From Massilia polaris (GTDB lineage: Bacteria > Pseudomonadota > Gammaproteobacteria > Burkholderiales > Burkholderiaceae_D): a stretch of DNA of 64,000 bases. Below, piece after piece: positions 1 to 9,782 of the stretch. The position numbers and the translations under genes were made by a program. The notes beneath the pieces are model-generated. The model was given only the letters and a program-made list of their open reading frames with translations, ran no database searches and was not told where the DNA came from. Where the stretch lies: positions 1-64,000 of the forward strand of contig NZ_JABBGG010000015.1 in the NCBI RefSeq assembly GCF_012927275.1. The letters are read 5' to 3'. Every line of letters begins with the position of its first letter. Position 1 is the first letter of the stretch.

Positions 1-61
1 GAGACTCGAGATGGTTGGCCAGGAAGTGAAGGGTATCGTCGAGCATCGCGACGAAGGTTAA
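1..61. other. Possible gene fragment at the left edge
   Basis: The first 61 bases are open on both strands and may belong to a gene cut by the window edge. On the plus strand a frame ends at a TAA at 59-61. On the minus strand an ATG at 46-44 opens a frame starting MLDDTLHFLANHLES that runs off the left end. No good ribosome binding site precedes the minus-strand ATG. Neither reading can be identified from so short a piece. Confidence 0.2.
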
Positions 62-95
62 CAGCGATGCCCGGCGTTTACAACAGCAAAATAAA

Positions 96-125
96 AATGC
101 CGTTCAGTCTTAACTGAACGGCATT
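96..125 (-). terminator. Intrinsic terminator downstream of glnE
   Basis: A perfect 13-bp stem (96-108 with 113-125) closes a 4-base loop. Read on the minus strand it is followed at once by a T-rich run (TTTTATTTT). That polarity fits transcription arriving from glnE, about 240 bases away. On the plus strand a T run exists only about 16 bases later, so termination of a rightward gene from outside the window is the weaker alternative. Confidence 0.65.
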
Positions 126-152
126 AGCGCTTGCGCCGGTTTTTTTGTTGAA

Positions 153-344
153 GTCCGTCGTTCCCGCGCAAGCGCACTGCTGTCCGGAATAATCTTGTTG
201 ACTTCAAAACCGTCGCCCTCGCGAAGCGGGGGCCTAATTTGCGGCAAATGTTGCTGGCTTTTAGCGGAGGAAGCTGTCGACTTGAGCAGATCGCACAAAT
301 GGGATCCCCGCTTTCGCGAGGACGACGGTCTTGAGGTTGACAAG
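153..344. repeat. REP-like palindromes and inverted repeat downstream of glnE
   Basis: The space between glnE and the terminator holds a GTCCGTCGTTCCCGCGC unit near 153-169. It also has two related arms of about 40 bases at 194-233 and 301-344 that are imperfect inverted copies of each other (shared core CCGTCG..CTCGCGAA.GCGGGG). The arms flank about 67 bases. The core resembles the GTCGTTCCCGC palindromes found between other genes in this window. No open reading frame here looks coding. Confidence 0.55.
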
Positions 345-361
345 TTGACCAAACGACGGCA

Positions 362-3076
362 CTAACTGAATACCTTGCCCCATAATTCCTGCACTTTCCC
401 GACATGCGGCGCCACGCGCGCCGGCTCGACCCGCGCGTTGTCCTGGCCCTGCAAGCGCTGCTGGTGCTGCAACTTGCGCATCAAGCGGTACGCGTCGCCG
501 ACTTCACCCGCCAGCAGCGGATCGATAATCCCCAGTTCCCCGCACAGCCGCAGCAGCGCGATATTGCCGGTATTGAGCGTCAGCCCCGGCTGCGCCGCCG
601 AATAGCGCAGCACCATGTACTGCACCATGAACTCGATGTCGATCATGCCGCCCGCATCGTGCTTCAGGTCGAACAGCGCCGTGCGGTTCGGGTGCGCGTC
701 GCGCATCCGCTTGCGCATCTTGAGCACCTCGTCCTTCAGTTCTTCCAGCTTGGCGCTGCGGTCAAGCCGCAGCACATTGTCGCGGATCGCTTCGAAGCGC
801 GCCCCAATCGCCGCGTCGCCCGCGCAGAAGCGCGCCCGCGTCAGCGCCTGGTGCTCCCACAGCCATGCCGAATTCTGCTGGTAGCGCTCGAACGCGGCGA
901 CCGACGACACCAGCATTCCGCTGGCGCCGTCCGGGCGCAGCGCCGTGTCGATGTCGAACAGGATGCCGGCCGGCGTCGTCGACGTCATCCACGTGATGAA
1001 GCGCTGCGCCAGCTTGGCGTAGTTGAACGCCGCTTCCTGGTCGGCGTCGTCGAACAGGAAGATCACGTCGAGGTCCGACACGTAGCCCAGCTCCTTGCCG
1101 CCCAGTTTCCCGTACGCGATCACGGCGAACTTCGGCACCTCGCAATGGCGCGTGGCGATGGTCTCCCACGCCGCCTGGATGCATGCCGCGACGATGGTGT
1201 CGGCCAGCGCGGAGAGGAAGTCGGCCAGCCGCTCCACGGTCAGCAGCCCGGCCAGGTCTTGCGCCAGCAGGCGGAACATGTAGGCATGGTGCGCTTCGCG
1301 CAGCAGGTCCATCTGGCGTTCGGTGTCGCCGGCCGCCGTGCCAAGCTGCTCACGCAGTTCCGCTGCAAGCACCTGGAAGTCGGGCACCGCTTCGCGCGCA
1401 TGGTCGTCGAGCAGTTCGTCCAGCAGCACCGGATGGCTGGTGAGGAAGGTCGCGGCCCAGCCGCTGGCGTGCATCATGTCGACCACGCGCTTGAGCGTGT
1501 GCGGGTACTCGGTCAGCAGCGACAGATAGGCGGAGCGGCGCGCGATCGCATCGAAGAAGCCGAGCAGGCGTCCCAGGGTTGCGCCGGCGCTGCCGCTGCC
1601 GGCTTCGATCGCGGCATTCGCCACCAGCGGCAGGGCGGCGGTCACCAGGGCCAGCATGCGGGTGCGGCTGGCGTCCGCCATGGCCTGCACGCGGGGACTC
1701 TTCCAGGTGCTGACCAGGCGGTGCGCGGCCTGCGCCGGCTCGTCGAAGCCCAGCGCCGCCAGCCGCGCTTCCACCGATTCGAGGCTTTCGAGGTCGATCG
1801 GTTCGTGCGCCGGGTCCGAGGAATCTTCGTTCTTGTCGCTGAAGATCGCGTCGAATTGGCTGGCCACGAACACGCGATGCTCGTCGAGCCGATCGAGCAG
1901 GGTGGCGACGTCCGGCAGCTTCATCATGCGCGCCACTGCCGCCTGGTCTTCCTCACGCGCCGGCAGGGTGTGGGTCTGGGCGTCGTCGAGGTACTGCAGC
2001 CGGTGTTCGAGGTTGCGCAGGAAGCTGTAGGAGCCGAGCAGGCGCGCGACGGTGTCGGCGCTCATCAGCTCCTTATCGGCCAGCATGCGCAGGGTCGCGC
2101 GTGTCGAGCGGTCGCGCAGCGTGGCGTCGCGCCCGCCGCGGATCAGCTGGAATACCTGCGCCAGGAATTCGATCTCGCGGATGCCGCCGCGCCCCAGCTT
2201 GACGTTGTTGCTGCGGTCCGGGTGCAGCCGCTCCTGGCGGTTCACCTCGGCGCGGATCTGGGCGTGCATGTTGCGGATCGCGTCGATCACGCCGAAGTCG
2301 AGGTAGCGCCGGTAGACAAACGGCCGCACGACCGCGTCGAGCGCGTCGATGTCTTCCTGCGCGCCGGTGACCGCGCGCGCCTTGACCCAGGCGTAACGTT
2401 CCCACTCGCGGCCCTGCACGATCAGGTATTCCTCGACCATGTTCAGGCTCGCCACCAGCGGCCCCGACGCGCCGTTCGGGCGCAGCGCCATGTCGACCCG
2501 GAAGGTAAAGCCGTCCTCGATGATCTCGGACAGCGCCGCGATCAGCTTCTTGCCGATGCGGTTGAAGAATTCGTGGTTCGACAGCTGGCGCTGGCCGGGC
2601 AGCGTGACGACGGTTTCGCCGTCTTCCGGATAAACAAAGATCAGGTCGATGTCGGACGAGACATTCAGTTCGCCGCCGCCTTGCTTGCCCATCGCCAACA
2701 CCATCATTTCCTGCGCGCGTCCCGAATCATGGCCGACCGGTTGTCCGTGGCTGGCCACCATCTCTTCCATCAGCGCAGCCAGGTGGGTGCGGATGGCGAA
2801 ATCGGCCAGTCCGGTCATCGTGTCGACCACTTCGGCCAGGTCGGCGTGGCCTTCGAGGTCGCGCTGGATCAGGCCGCAGATGAGCAGGTTGCGCAGGCGC
2901 CGCATGGCGCGCGGAAGGGGAATCCCGGCCGCCAGTTCGGTCGCCAGCTCCTCTTGCAACACCAGCCGCGACAGCGGCTGGCCGACGATTTTCCCGATCC
3001 GTCCGGCCCTGCCAGGATCGGCTGCGATCCAGCGTTGGTAGAAGCGCGATTCGGATACCAGCGAAGGGTTGCTCAT
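362..3076 (-). CDS. glnE: Glutamine synthetase adenylyltransferase/adenylyl-removing enzyme GlnE
   Basis: This 904-residue protein adds AMP to, and removes it from, the regulatory tyrosine of glutamine synthetase, and so couples nitrogen status to enzyme activity in the cytoplasm. Two nucleotidyltransferase modules are visible. One has GKQGGGELNVSSDIDLIF at about residues 130-147 (the de-adenylylation half in the family). The second has GKLGGKELGYVSDLDVIF near residue 660 (the adenylylation half). The length is close to the roughly 945 residues of E. coli GlnE. The ATG at 3076 has no clear Shine-Dalgarno sequence. The gene is divergent from the yhdP-like gene, with 168 bases between the starts. 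Confidence 0.96.
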   Translation of the reverse strand: MSNPSLVSESRFYQRWIAADPGRAGRIGKIVGQPLSRLVLQEELATELAAGIPLPRAMRRLRNLLICGLIQRDLEGHADLAEVVDTMTGLADFAIRTHLAALMEEMVASHGQPVGHDSGRAQEMMVLAMGKQGGGELNVSSDIDLIFVYPEDGETVVTLPGQRQLSNHEFFNRIGKKLIAALSEIIEDGFTFRVDMALRPNGASGPLVASLNMVEEYLIVQGREWERYAWVKARAVTGAQEDIDALDAVVRPFVYRRYLDFGVIDAIRNMHAQIRAEVNRQERLHPDRSNNVKLGRGGIREIEFLAQVFQLIRGGRDATLRDRSTRATLRMLADKELMSADTVARLLGSYSFLRNLEHRLQYLDDAQTHTLPAREEDQAAVARMMKLPDVATLLDRLDEHRVFVASQFDAIFSDKNEDSSDPAHEPIDLESLESVEARLAALGFDEPAQAAHRLVSTWKSPRVQAMADASRTRMLALVTAALPLVANAAIEAGSGSAGATLGRLLGFFDAIARRSAYLSLLTEYPHTLKRVVDMMHASGWAATFLTSHPVLLDELLDDHAREAVPDFQVLAAELREQLGTAAGDTERQMDLLREAHHAYMFRLLAQDLAGLLTVERLADFLSALADTIVAACIQAAWETIATRHCEVPKFAVIAYGKLGGKELGYVSDLDVIFLFDDADQEAAFNYAKLAQRFITWMTSTTPAGILFDIDTALRPDGASGMLVSSVAAFERYQQNSAWLWEHQALTRARFCAGDAAIGARFEAIRDNVLRLDRSAKLEELKDEVLKMRKRMRDAHPNRTALFDLKHDAGGMIDIEFMVQYMVLRYSAAQPGLTLNTGNIALLRLCGELGIIDPLLAGEVGDAYRLMRKLQHQQRLQGQDNARVEPARVAPHVGKVQELWGKVFS

Positions 3077-3244
3077 AGGAATGTAAGGAAGAGTTAAAGT
3101 GCGGCTATGGTGGGCCCTCTATAGGGTAGAATTGGGCCGCGCACCTGTACAGGACAGGTCGATGGTAAGGTAGGCAACGGCATTGATGCAAGCGCTCTCT
3201 TATTCACCAGACAAATCACGGCGAGCCATTTTATTAGTTTATTG

Positions 3245-6200
3245 ATGCAGAACCGCGAACTCGAGACCGCTCCAGCGCATGTACCCATCGCGGAACGCTG
3301 GCGAAGGCTCCGCGCGGCCTATCGCATGGCCAACCTGGCCAGCCATCATGTGCTGGGCTTCACCATCAAGCTGGTCCTGCTGGTGTATTTCGCGTTCGCC
3401 ATCGTGTTCCTGTTCCTGCGCTACGCCATCCTCCCGAACATCGATTACTACAAGGGCGACATCGAACGCGCCGCCAGCCGCGCGCTGGGAAGCCAGGTGT
3501 CGATCGCGCGCATCTATGCGTCGTGGCGCGGACTGCGGCCCAACTTCTTCCTCGGCGACGTCACGCTGCGCGACGCGCAGGGCCGCCAGGTGCTGGCGCT
3601 GCCAAGCGTGTCGGCCACAGTGTCCTGGTGGACGGTGGCGGCGGGCGACCTGCGCTTCCAGTCGCTGGAAATCATCCGCCCCGAACTGGACGTGCGCCGC
3701 ACCGCGAACGGCCAGCTGTATGTGGCCGGCGTGCTGCTGGCCGAAGGGCCGGGCGATACCGACAGCGGCGACTGGGCCTTCAAGCAGCGCCAGATCGTGA
3801 TCCGCGAGGGCAGGATTAACTGGACCGACGAAAAGCGCGGCGCGCCGACCCTGGCGCTGTCGAACGTCAACATGCTGCTGGCGAACCGCTGGACCGAACA
3901 CCGCTTCGGCCTGCGCGCGACGCCGCCCGCCAGCCTGGCGCAGCCGATCGACATTCGCGCCGCATTCTCGCATCCGCGCTTCGCGCGCCGCATCGCCGAC
4001 CCGCGCCAGTGGAAAGGCGAACTGTTTGCCGACGTGCGCCAGACCGACCTCGCCGGCTGGAAGCCGTATGTCGATTACCCGTTCCAGGTCAATGAAGGCA
4101 AGGGATCGGTGCGCGCCTGGCTGACGCTCGACCGCGCGCGGCTGGCCGGATTTACCGCCGACATCGGCCTGGTCGACGTCAACGCGCGCCTGCGCACGAC
4201 GCTGCCGCCGCTGGCCCTGAAGCGGGTCAGCGGCCGCATCTCCGCGAGCGAGACCATCCCGCGCGGCGCCGCCACCGGCAAGCCGACCTTCGGCGTGCAC
4301 GGGCACACCGCCAGCCTGACCGGCTTCTCGGTCGAAACGGCCGACGGCCTGGTCCTGCCGTCGACCAGCATCAGCGAAACCTTCGTACCGGCGCAGAAGG
4401 ACAAGCCCGAAACCGTGACGGTCAGTGCCCGCACGCTCGACCTGGCCACGCTGGCCGCCGTCGGCACGCAGCTGCCGCTGACCGACACCCAGCGCGCTCT
4501 GCTGTCCGACTTCGGGCCGCGCGGCCGGGTCGAGAACCTGTCGGCGCAGTGGCAGGGCCAGTATCCGGCCATCAGCAGCTACCGCATCAAGGCGCGCATG
4601 GTCAACCTCGGCATGAAGGCGCAGGCTGCGCGCCTGGCCCGTCCGAAGACGGCAGTATCGCCAGCGGTGGCGGCGGCGCCTGCGATTCCCGGTTTCGACA
4701 ACCTGACCGGCACCATCGACGCCAGCGACAAGGGTGGCACCATCAGCCTCGACTCGCAAGGCACGCTGCTGCACCTGCCGGCCTGGTTCGCGAACCCGGA
4801 AATGCGCTTCGACCGGCTCGACATGAAGGCGCATTGGACATTCGAACCCCAGGACCTCCTGCGCGTCGGCATCGATAACATGGAGTTCGTCCAGGGCGCG
4901 CTGAAAGGCTCGCTGTCCGGCACCCACCTGCGGCCGCTGGCGGGCGTCCCGGGCAAGGCGCTTGGCACCGTCGACATCAAGGGCAAGCTCGATGGCTTTG
5001 ATCTGAACCGGATCGGCGACTACCTGCCGCTGCAGACGCCTCCGCACCTGCGCGAGTGGCTGGTCGGCGCGCTCGAAGGCGGCACCGCCAACGACGTCGC
5101 CCTGACCCTGCGCGGCGAGCTGTCGCAGTTCCCGTTCCGCGCGAATAACGCCGCCGACCGTGCGCGCGGCGAGTTCCGCGTGGCCGGCCGCATCGCCGAC
5201 GGCAAGCTGAATTATTCACCCAGCCTCCATGCAGCCGGCGGCGTGGCGCCCCTGTGGCCGCAGGCCGAACGTATCGACGGCAGCTTCCTGTTCGACCGCG
5301 CGCGCATGGAGATCCGCGCCGAGCGCGCCGCCACCCTGGGCGTCGCGCTGTCCAATGTCAAGGCGGTGGTCGCGGACCTCGCGCTGCACGACAAGATGCT
5401 GGAGATCGACGGCAGCGCCGCTGGTCCGATGCAGGAATTCCTGCGCTACGTGACCGCCAGCCCGGTGGCCGGCTGGATCGGCCACTTCACCGACGACACC
5501 CGCGCCACCGGCAGCGCGAAGCTTGGCCTGAAACTGCGTTTGCCGCTGTCGCACCTGCCCGACACCAAGGTGCAGGGCAGCCTGCAGCTGATGAACAATG
5601 AGGTCGTGCTGTTCAACGACCTGCCGCCGGTGCAAGCCTCGATCGGCAGGATCGAATTCTGGGAACGCGGCGTCAACCTGAGCGGCGTAGGCGGCAGCTT
5701 TGTCGGCGGCCCGCTGGCGCTGTCGGGCGGCACCCAGCGCGATGGCGCGATCGTGATCAGGATGGGCGGCAGCGTGTCGGCCGACGGCGTGCGCAAGACC
5801 TTCCCGTCGGCGGCGATGCAGCGCCTGGCCGGCCACCTGTCGGGCAGCACGCGCTACACCGGCGCGGTCGAAGTGCGCGACCACAAGGTGCAGGTGACGG
5901 TCGATTCGACCTTGGCCGGCCTTGGCCTCGACTTCCCGTCGCCATTGCGCAAGGCCGAAGCCGACGCCTTGCCGCTGCATTTCTCGATGGCGGGCGCGAC
6001 GGGCGGGGATGGCGGGATTTCGCGCGACGACATCCGCATCTCGCTCGGCAACGCGATTGCCGCGCGCTACGAGCGCCAGCGGCAGGGCAGGGAACCGTGG
6101 CGGGTGCTGCGCGGCGGCATCGGCGTCAACACGCCCGCGCCCGAGCCCGACAGCGGTTTGATGATCAACGTCAGCATGAAGTCGCTGAACGTCGACCAGT

Positions 6201-7420
6201 GGATCGCCATCAGCAACAGTATCGGCGGACCCAAAACCGAACTGGCCGCGCCCGCCGCGAGCAGCGGCCTGAACCTGTCGAACTACATCATTCCTGACGT
6301 GATGGCGGCGCGCGCCAACGAACTGATCATCGGCGACCGCAAGCTGGCCGAAGTGGTGGTCGGCGCTTCGCACCAGAACGATACCTGGCAGGCCAGCATC
6401 GATTCGCGCCAGGTCTCCGGCCACGTAACCTGGGCCGAGTCGCCGACCGGACAGGGCCTGGGCAAGGTGACGGCGCGGCTGGCCTCGCTGGTGATTCCCG
6501 AATCGGCGGCCGAGGACGTCAAGAGCCTGCTCGAAGCCGACCGCGGCGCGGCGGCCAGCATTCCGGGCCTCGACATCGTCGCGGAACGCTTCGAACTGTT
6601 CAACAAGCAATTGGGCAGGCTGGAACTTATGGCCAGCAACGCGCAGGCGATCGCCGGACGCGAGTGGCGGGTCAACCAGCTGACCCTGGCCAATCCGGAC
6701 GGCAAGCTGAACGGCACCGGCAAGTGGCTGACCAAGGATGGCAAGAGCAGCACCAGCCTGAACTTCGTGATCGACATCGCCGACGCCGGCAAGCTGCTCG
6801 ACCGGTTCGGCTTCCCTGAAACTCTGCGCGGCGGCAAGGGCAAGCTAAGCGGCGAAATCGCCTGGAACGGCCTGCCGTATGCGCTCGACATTCCAACCCT
6901 GTCGGGGCAAATCGAGCTCGACGTCGAGTCCGGCCAGTTCCTGAAGCAGGACCCGGGCGCTGCCAAGCTGCTGGGCGTGCTGAGCCTGCAAGCGCTGCCG
7001 CGCCTGCTCAAGCTCGATTTCAAGGATGTGTTCTCGGAAGGCCTGGCCTTCGACGGCATCAGCGCCGACGCCATCATCAGCAAGGGCCTGCTGCGCACCG
7101 ATAACCTGAAGATGTGGGGCGTGGCCGCGACCGTGCTGATGGACGGCAGCGCCGATATTGCAAACGAGTCGACCAATCTTCATGTGGTCGTTATTCCCGA
7201 GTTTAATCTGGGAACCGGGCCGCTGGTGTATGCGCTGGCGGTCAATCCCGTGATCGGGATCGGCAGTTTCCTGGCCCAGCTTTTCCTGCGCGCACCCGTG
7301 ATGAAGGCGCTGACCTACGAGATGCAGATTACCGGTCCGTGGAAGTCGCCCGTCATCAAGCGGCTGGGCGCGCCGAAGCCGGCGGTCCCGGCGGCCCCAC
7401 CGAAGGCGGATAAAAAATGA
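3245..7420 (+). CDS. YhdP-family AsmA-like envelope protein
   Basis: A 1391-residue protein with one N-terminal membrane segment (about residues 37-62, rich in L/V/F) and a very long periplasmic part. The C-terminal region resembles the AsmA-like domain of the TIGR02099/YhdP family. YhdP, TamB and YdbH are linked to phospholipid transport between the inner and outer membranes, so this is likely an inner-membrane-anchored lipid-transfer protein. A TTG lies directly before the ATG at 3245; the ATG is preferred. The stop overlaps the next start as ATGA, so translation is probably coupled with the amidase gene. Confidence 0.88.
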   Translation: MQNRELETAPAHVPIAERWRRLRAAYRMANLASHHVLGFTIKLVLLVYFAFAIVFLFLRYAILPNIDYYKGDIERAASRALGSQVSIARIYASWRGLRPNFFLGDVTLRDAQGRQVLALPSVSATVSWWTVAAGDLRFQSLEIIRPELDVRRTANGQLYVAGVLLAEGPGDTDSGDWAFKQRQIVIREGRINWTDEKRGAPTLALSNVNMLLANRWTEHRFGLRATPPASLAQPIDIRAAFSHPRFARRIADPRQWKGELFADVRQTDLAGWKPYVDYPFQVNEGKGSVRAWLTLDRARLAGFTADIGLVDVNARLRTTLPPLALKRVSGRISASETIPRGAATGKPTFGVHGHTASLTGFSVETADGLVLPSTSISETFVPAQKDKPETVTVSARTLDLATLAAVGTQLPLTDTQRALLSDFGPRGRVENLSAQWQGQYPAISSYRIKARMVNLGMKAQAARLARPKTAVSPAVAAAPAIPGFDNLTGTIDASDKGGTISLDSQGTLLHLPAWFANPEMRFDRLDMKAHWTFEPQDLLRVGIDNMEFVQGALKGSLSGTHLRPLAGVPGKALGTVDIKGKLDGFDLNRIGDYLPLQTPPHLREWLVGALEGGTANDVALTLRGELSQFPFRANNAADRARGEFRVAGRIADGKLNYSPSLHAAGGVAPLWPQAERIDGSFLFDRARMEIRAERAATLGVALSNVKAVVADLALHDKMLEIDGSAAGPMQEFLRYVTASPVAGWIGHFTDDTRATGSAKLGLKLRLPLSHLPDTKVQGSLQLMNNEVVLFNDLPPVQASIGRIEFWERGVNLSGVGGSFVGGPLALSGGTQRDGAIVIRMGGSVSADGVRKTFPSAAMQRLAGHLSGSTRYTGAVEVRDHKVQVTVDSTLAGLGLDFPSPLRKAEADALPLHFSMAGATGGDGGISRDDIRISLGNAIAARYERQRQGREPWRVLRGGIGVNTPAPEPDSGLMINVSMKSLNVDQWIAISNSIGGPKTELAAPAASSGLNLSNYIIPDVMAARANELIIGDRKLAEVVVGASHQNDTWQASIDSRQVSGHVTWAESPTGQGLGKVTARLASLVIPESAAEDVKSLLEADRGAAASIPGLDIVAERFELFNKQLGRLELMASNAQAIAGREWRVNQLTLANPDGKLNGTGKWLTKDGKSSTSLNFVIDIADAGKLLDRFGFPETLRGGKGKLSGEIAWNGLPYALDIPTLSGQIELDVESGQFLKQDPGAAKLLGVLSLQALPRLLKLDFKDVFSEGLAFDGISADAIISKGLLRTDNLKMWGVAATVLMDGSADIANESTNLHVVVIPEFNLGTGPLVYALAVNPVIGIGSFLAQLFLRAPVMKALTYEMQITGPWKSPVIKRLGAPKPAVPAAPPKADKK

Positions 7421-8214
7421 CCAAGGTTGCTGCAGTCCAGATGGTGTCCACGCCGAGCGTGCCAGAAAACATCGCCAGCGCGCGCCGCCTGGTGGCCGAG
7501 GCGGCCGCTGGCGGCGCCCGGCTGGTGACCCTGCCGGAATACTGGCCGATCATGGGCATGCTTGATGCCGACAAGGTATCGCATGCCGAACAGCCGGGCA
7601 GCGGGCCGATCCAGGATTTCATGGCGGAAACCGCCAGCGAGCACGGGATCTGGCTGATCGGCGGCACCTTGCCGCTGGTTTCAACCGATGCCGCAAGGGT
7701 GATGAACACCACGCTGGTGTATGGCCCGGACGGCAAGCCGGTGAGCCGCTACGACAAGATCCATCTGTTCGGGTTTACCAAAGGCACCGAAGCGTACGAC
7801 GAAGCGCGCACCATCGTGCCCGGCGCGTCGGTCGGCACCTTCGAGGCGCCGTTCGGCAGGGTCGGCCTGTCGGTCTGCTACGACCTGCGTTTCCCGGAGC
7901 TGTACCGCGCGATGGGCGACTGCGTGCTGATCGTGGTACCGGCCGCGTTCACCCACACCACCGGCATGGCGCACTGGGAAGTCCTGCTGCGCGCCCGCGC
8001 CATCGAAAACCAGTGCTACGTGCTGGCCTCGGCCCAGGGCGGCACCCATGCGAATGGCCGCCGCACATTCGGCCACAGCATGCTGGTCGACCCGTGGGGC
8101 GAAGTGAAAGCCGTGCTGAAGGAAGGCGAAGGCGTGATCGAAGGCGAGATCGACCTGGCCTACCTCGCCAGCGTCCGCGAAAGCTTGCCAGCACTCAAGC
8201 ATCGCAAGATGTAA
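7417..8214 (+). CDS. Carbon-nitrogen hydrolase, Nit-family amidase
   Basis: A 265-residue cytoplasmic amidase of the nitrilase superfamily. The catalytic triad is visible as Glu41 (TLPEYW), Lys114 (RYDKIHLF) and Cys154 (VCYDLRFPE). CYDLRFPE and the [13 protein letters not shown] stretch are typical of the Nit1/omega-amidase branch, which hydrolyses deaminated glutathione or alpha-keto-glutaramate. The exact substrate cannot be read from the sequence. It overlaps the yhdP-like gene by four bases and is followed by tldD after 61 bases. The same order is common in Burkholderiales. Confidence 0.9.
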   Translation: MTKVAAVQMVSTPSVPENIASARRLVAEAAAGGARLVTLPEYWPIMGMLDADKVSHAEQPGSGPIQDFMAETASEHGIWLIGGTLPLVSTDAARVMNTTLVYGPDGKPVSRYDKIHLFGFTKGTEAYDEARTIVPGASVGTFEAPFGRVGLSVCYDLRFPELYRAMGDCVLIVVPAAFTHTTGMAHWEVLLRARAIENQCYVLASAQGGTHANGRRTFGHSMLVDPWGEVKAVLKEGEGVIEGEIDLAYLASVRESLPALKHRKM

Positions 8215-8275
8215 GGGCGATGAAACAGACCTGCTTGTGGCACAATGGCCGCTACTTAAGCGAAAGACCCGCACA

Positions 8276-9736
8276 ATGAAACCATTCGAACCCAATCTCT
8301 CCTCCCTGGCAGTCGCGCGCGATGTGCTGCTGACGCCATTCGGCCTGGATGAAGGCAAGATCCTGACGGCCCTGGGAACGATGTTCACGCACAAGGTCGA
8401 CTACGCCGACCTGTATTTCCAGTTCACCAAAAGCGAAGGCTGGAGCCTGGAAGAAGGCATCGTCAAGACCGGCAGTTTTTCGATCGACCAGGGCGTCGGC
8501 GTACGCGCCATCTCGGGCGACAAGACCGCGTTCTCGTACTCCGATGAGATCTCGGAAAGCGCGCTGCTCGACGCCGCCGCTGCGACGCGCACGATCGCGC
8601 GCGTCGGTTCGGGCAAGATCAAGGTAGCAGGCGGCATGACCAAGACCGGCGGCCGCTCGCTGTACCTGCCGAACGACCCGCTGGCATCGCTCGACGCGAC
8701 CGCCAAGGTCAAGCTGCTCGAACGCGTTGAAAAAATGGCGCGCGCCAAAGACCCGCGCGTGGTGCAGGTGATGGCTGGCCTGGCCGGCGAATACGACGTG
8801 GTGCTGGTCGCGCGCAGCGACGGCGTGCTGGCGGCTGATATTCGTCCGCTGGTGCGTGTTTCGGTGACTGTCATCGTCGAACAGAATGGCCGCCGCGAAA
8901 CCGGTTCGTCCGGCGGCGGCGGGCGTTACGACTACGCCTACTTCACCGACGCGGTGCTCGACACGTATGCGACCGAAGCGGTCAAGTCGGCGCTCGTCAA
9001 CCTCGACGCGCGTCCTGCGCCGGCGGGCCCGATGACCATCGTGCTCGGACCAGGCTGGCCTGGCGTGCTGCTGCACGAAGCGATTGGACACGGCCTTGAA
9101 GGCGACTTCAACCGCAAGGGCTCGTCGACATTCTCGGGACGGATCGGCGAACGCGTTGCAGCCAAGGGCGTGACCGTGGTGGACGACGGCACGCTGGCGG
9201 ACCGCCGCGGCTCGCTGAACATGGACGACGAAGGCAACCCGACGCAGTGCACCACCCTGATCGAAGACGGCATCCTGAAGGGCTACATCCAGGACACGAT
9301 GAACGCGCGCCTGATGAAGATGCCGATCACCGGCAATGCGCGGCGCGAATCGTTCGCGCACCTGCCGATGCCGCGCATGACGAACACCTACATGCTCGGT
9401 GGCGACAAGGACCCCGAAGAGATTCTCGCATCGGTCAAGAACGGCCTGTACGCGGTGAATTTCGGCGGCGGCCAGGTTGATATTACGAACGGCAAGTTCG
9501 TGTTCTCGGCCAGCGAAGCCTACATGATCGAAAACGGCAAGGTCACCTATCCGGTGAAGGGCGCGACCCTGATCGGCAACGGTCCGGATGTGCTGAACCG
9601 CGTATCGATGATCGGCAACGACATGCGCCTCGATTCTGGCGTTGGCGTCTGCGGCAAGGAAGGCCAGAGCGTGCCGGTGGGTGTCGGCCAGCCGACCCTG
9701 CGCATTGAAGATGTGACGGTGGGCGGTACGGCCTGA
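8276..9736 (+). CDS. tldD: Metalloprotease TldD
   Basis: TldD is the HExxxH-bearing subunit of the TldD/TldE (PmbA) protease, which degrades unfolded peptides and matures microcin-type peptides. The zinc motif HEAIGH is at residues 267-272 of this 486-residue protein. The N-terminal part contains the usual [15 protein letters not shown] stretch. The ATG at 8276 is chosen over one 39 bases upstream because the protein then begins [10 protein letters not shown], at normal family length. The partner tldE is not in this window. It is probably transcribed with the amidase and yhdP-like genes and is convergent with the receptor gene that follows. Confidence 0.95.
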   Translation: MKPFEPNLSSLAVARDVLLTPFGLDEGKILTALGTMFTHKVDYADLYFQFTKSEGWSLEEGIVKTGSFSIDQGVGVRAISGDKTAFSYSDEISESALLDAAAATRTIARVGSGKIKVAGGMTKTGGRSLYLPNDPLASLDATAKVKLLERVEKMARAKDPRVVQVMAGLAGEYDVVLVARSDGVLAADIRPLVRVSVTVIVEQNGRRETGSSGGGGRYDYAYFTDAVLDTYATEAVKSALVNLDARPAPAGPMTIVLGPGWPGVLLHEAIGHGLEGDFNRKGSSTFSGRIGERVAAKGVTVVDDGTLADRRGSLNMDDEGNPTQCTTLIEDGILKGYIQDTMNARLMKMPITGNARRESFAHLPMPRMTNTYMLGGDKDPEEILASVKNGLYAVNFGGGQVDITNGKFVFSASEAYMIENGKVTYPVKGATLIGNGPDVLNRVSMIGNDMRLDSGVGVCGKEGQSVPVGVGQPTLRIEDVTVGGTA

Positions 9737-9738
9737 AC

Positions 9739-9768
9739 CCGTCGTTCCCGCTTTTGCGGAAATGACGT
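9739..9768. repeat. REP-like palindrome between convergent genes
   Basis: A CGTCGTTCCCGC..GCGGAAATGACG inverted repeat lies in the 46-base gap between the stops of tldD and the receptor gene. It is the same family as the units near 21561 and 26908 and may act as a bidirectional terminator here. Confidence 0.5.
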
Positions 9769-9782
9769 GCTGACGACGCGCC

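Noticed and set aside
404-3097. An 897-codon open frame opposite glnE
   Set aside because: It covers nearly the same bases as a clear GlnE. Long antisense frames are expected in high-GC DNA with strong third-position bias; the product is rich in Arg, His and Gln and has no motif.
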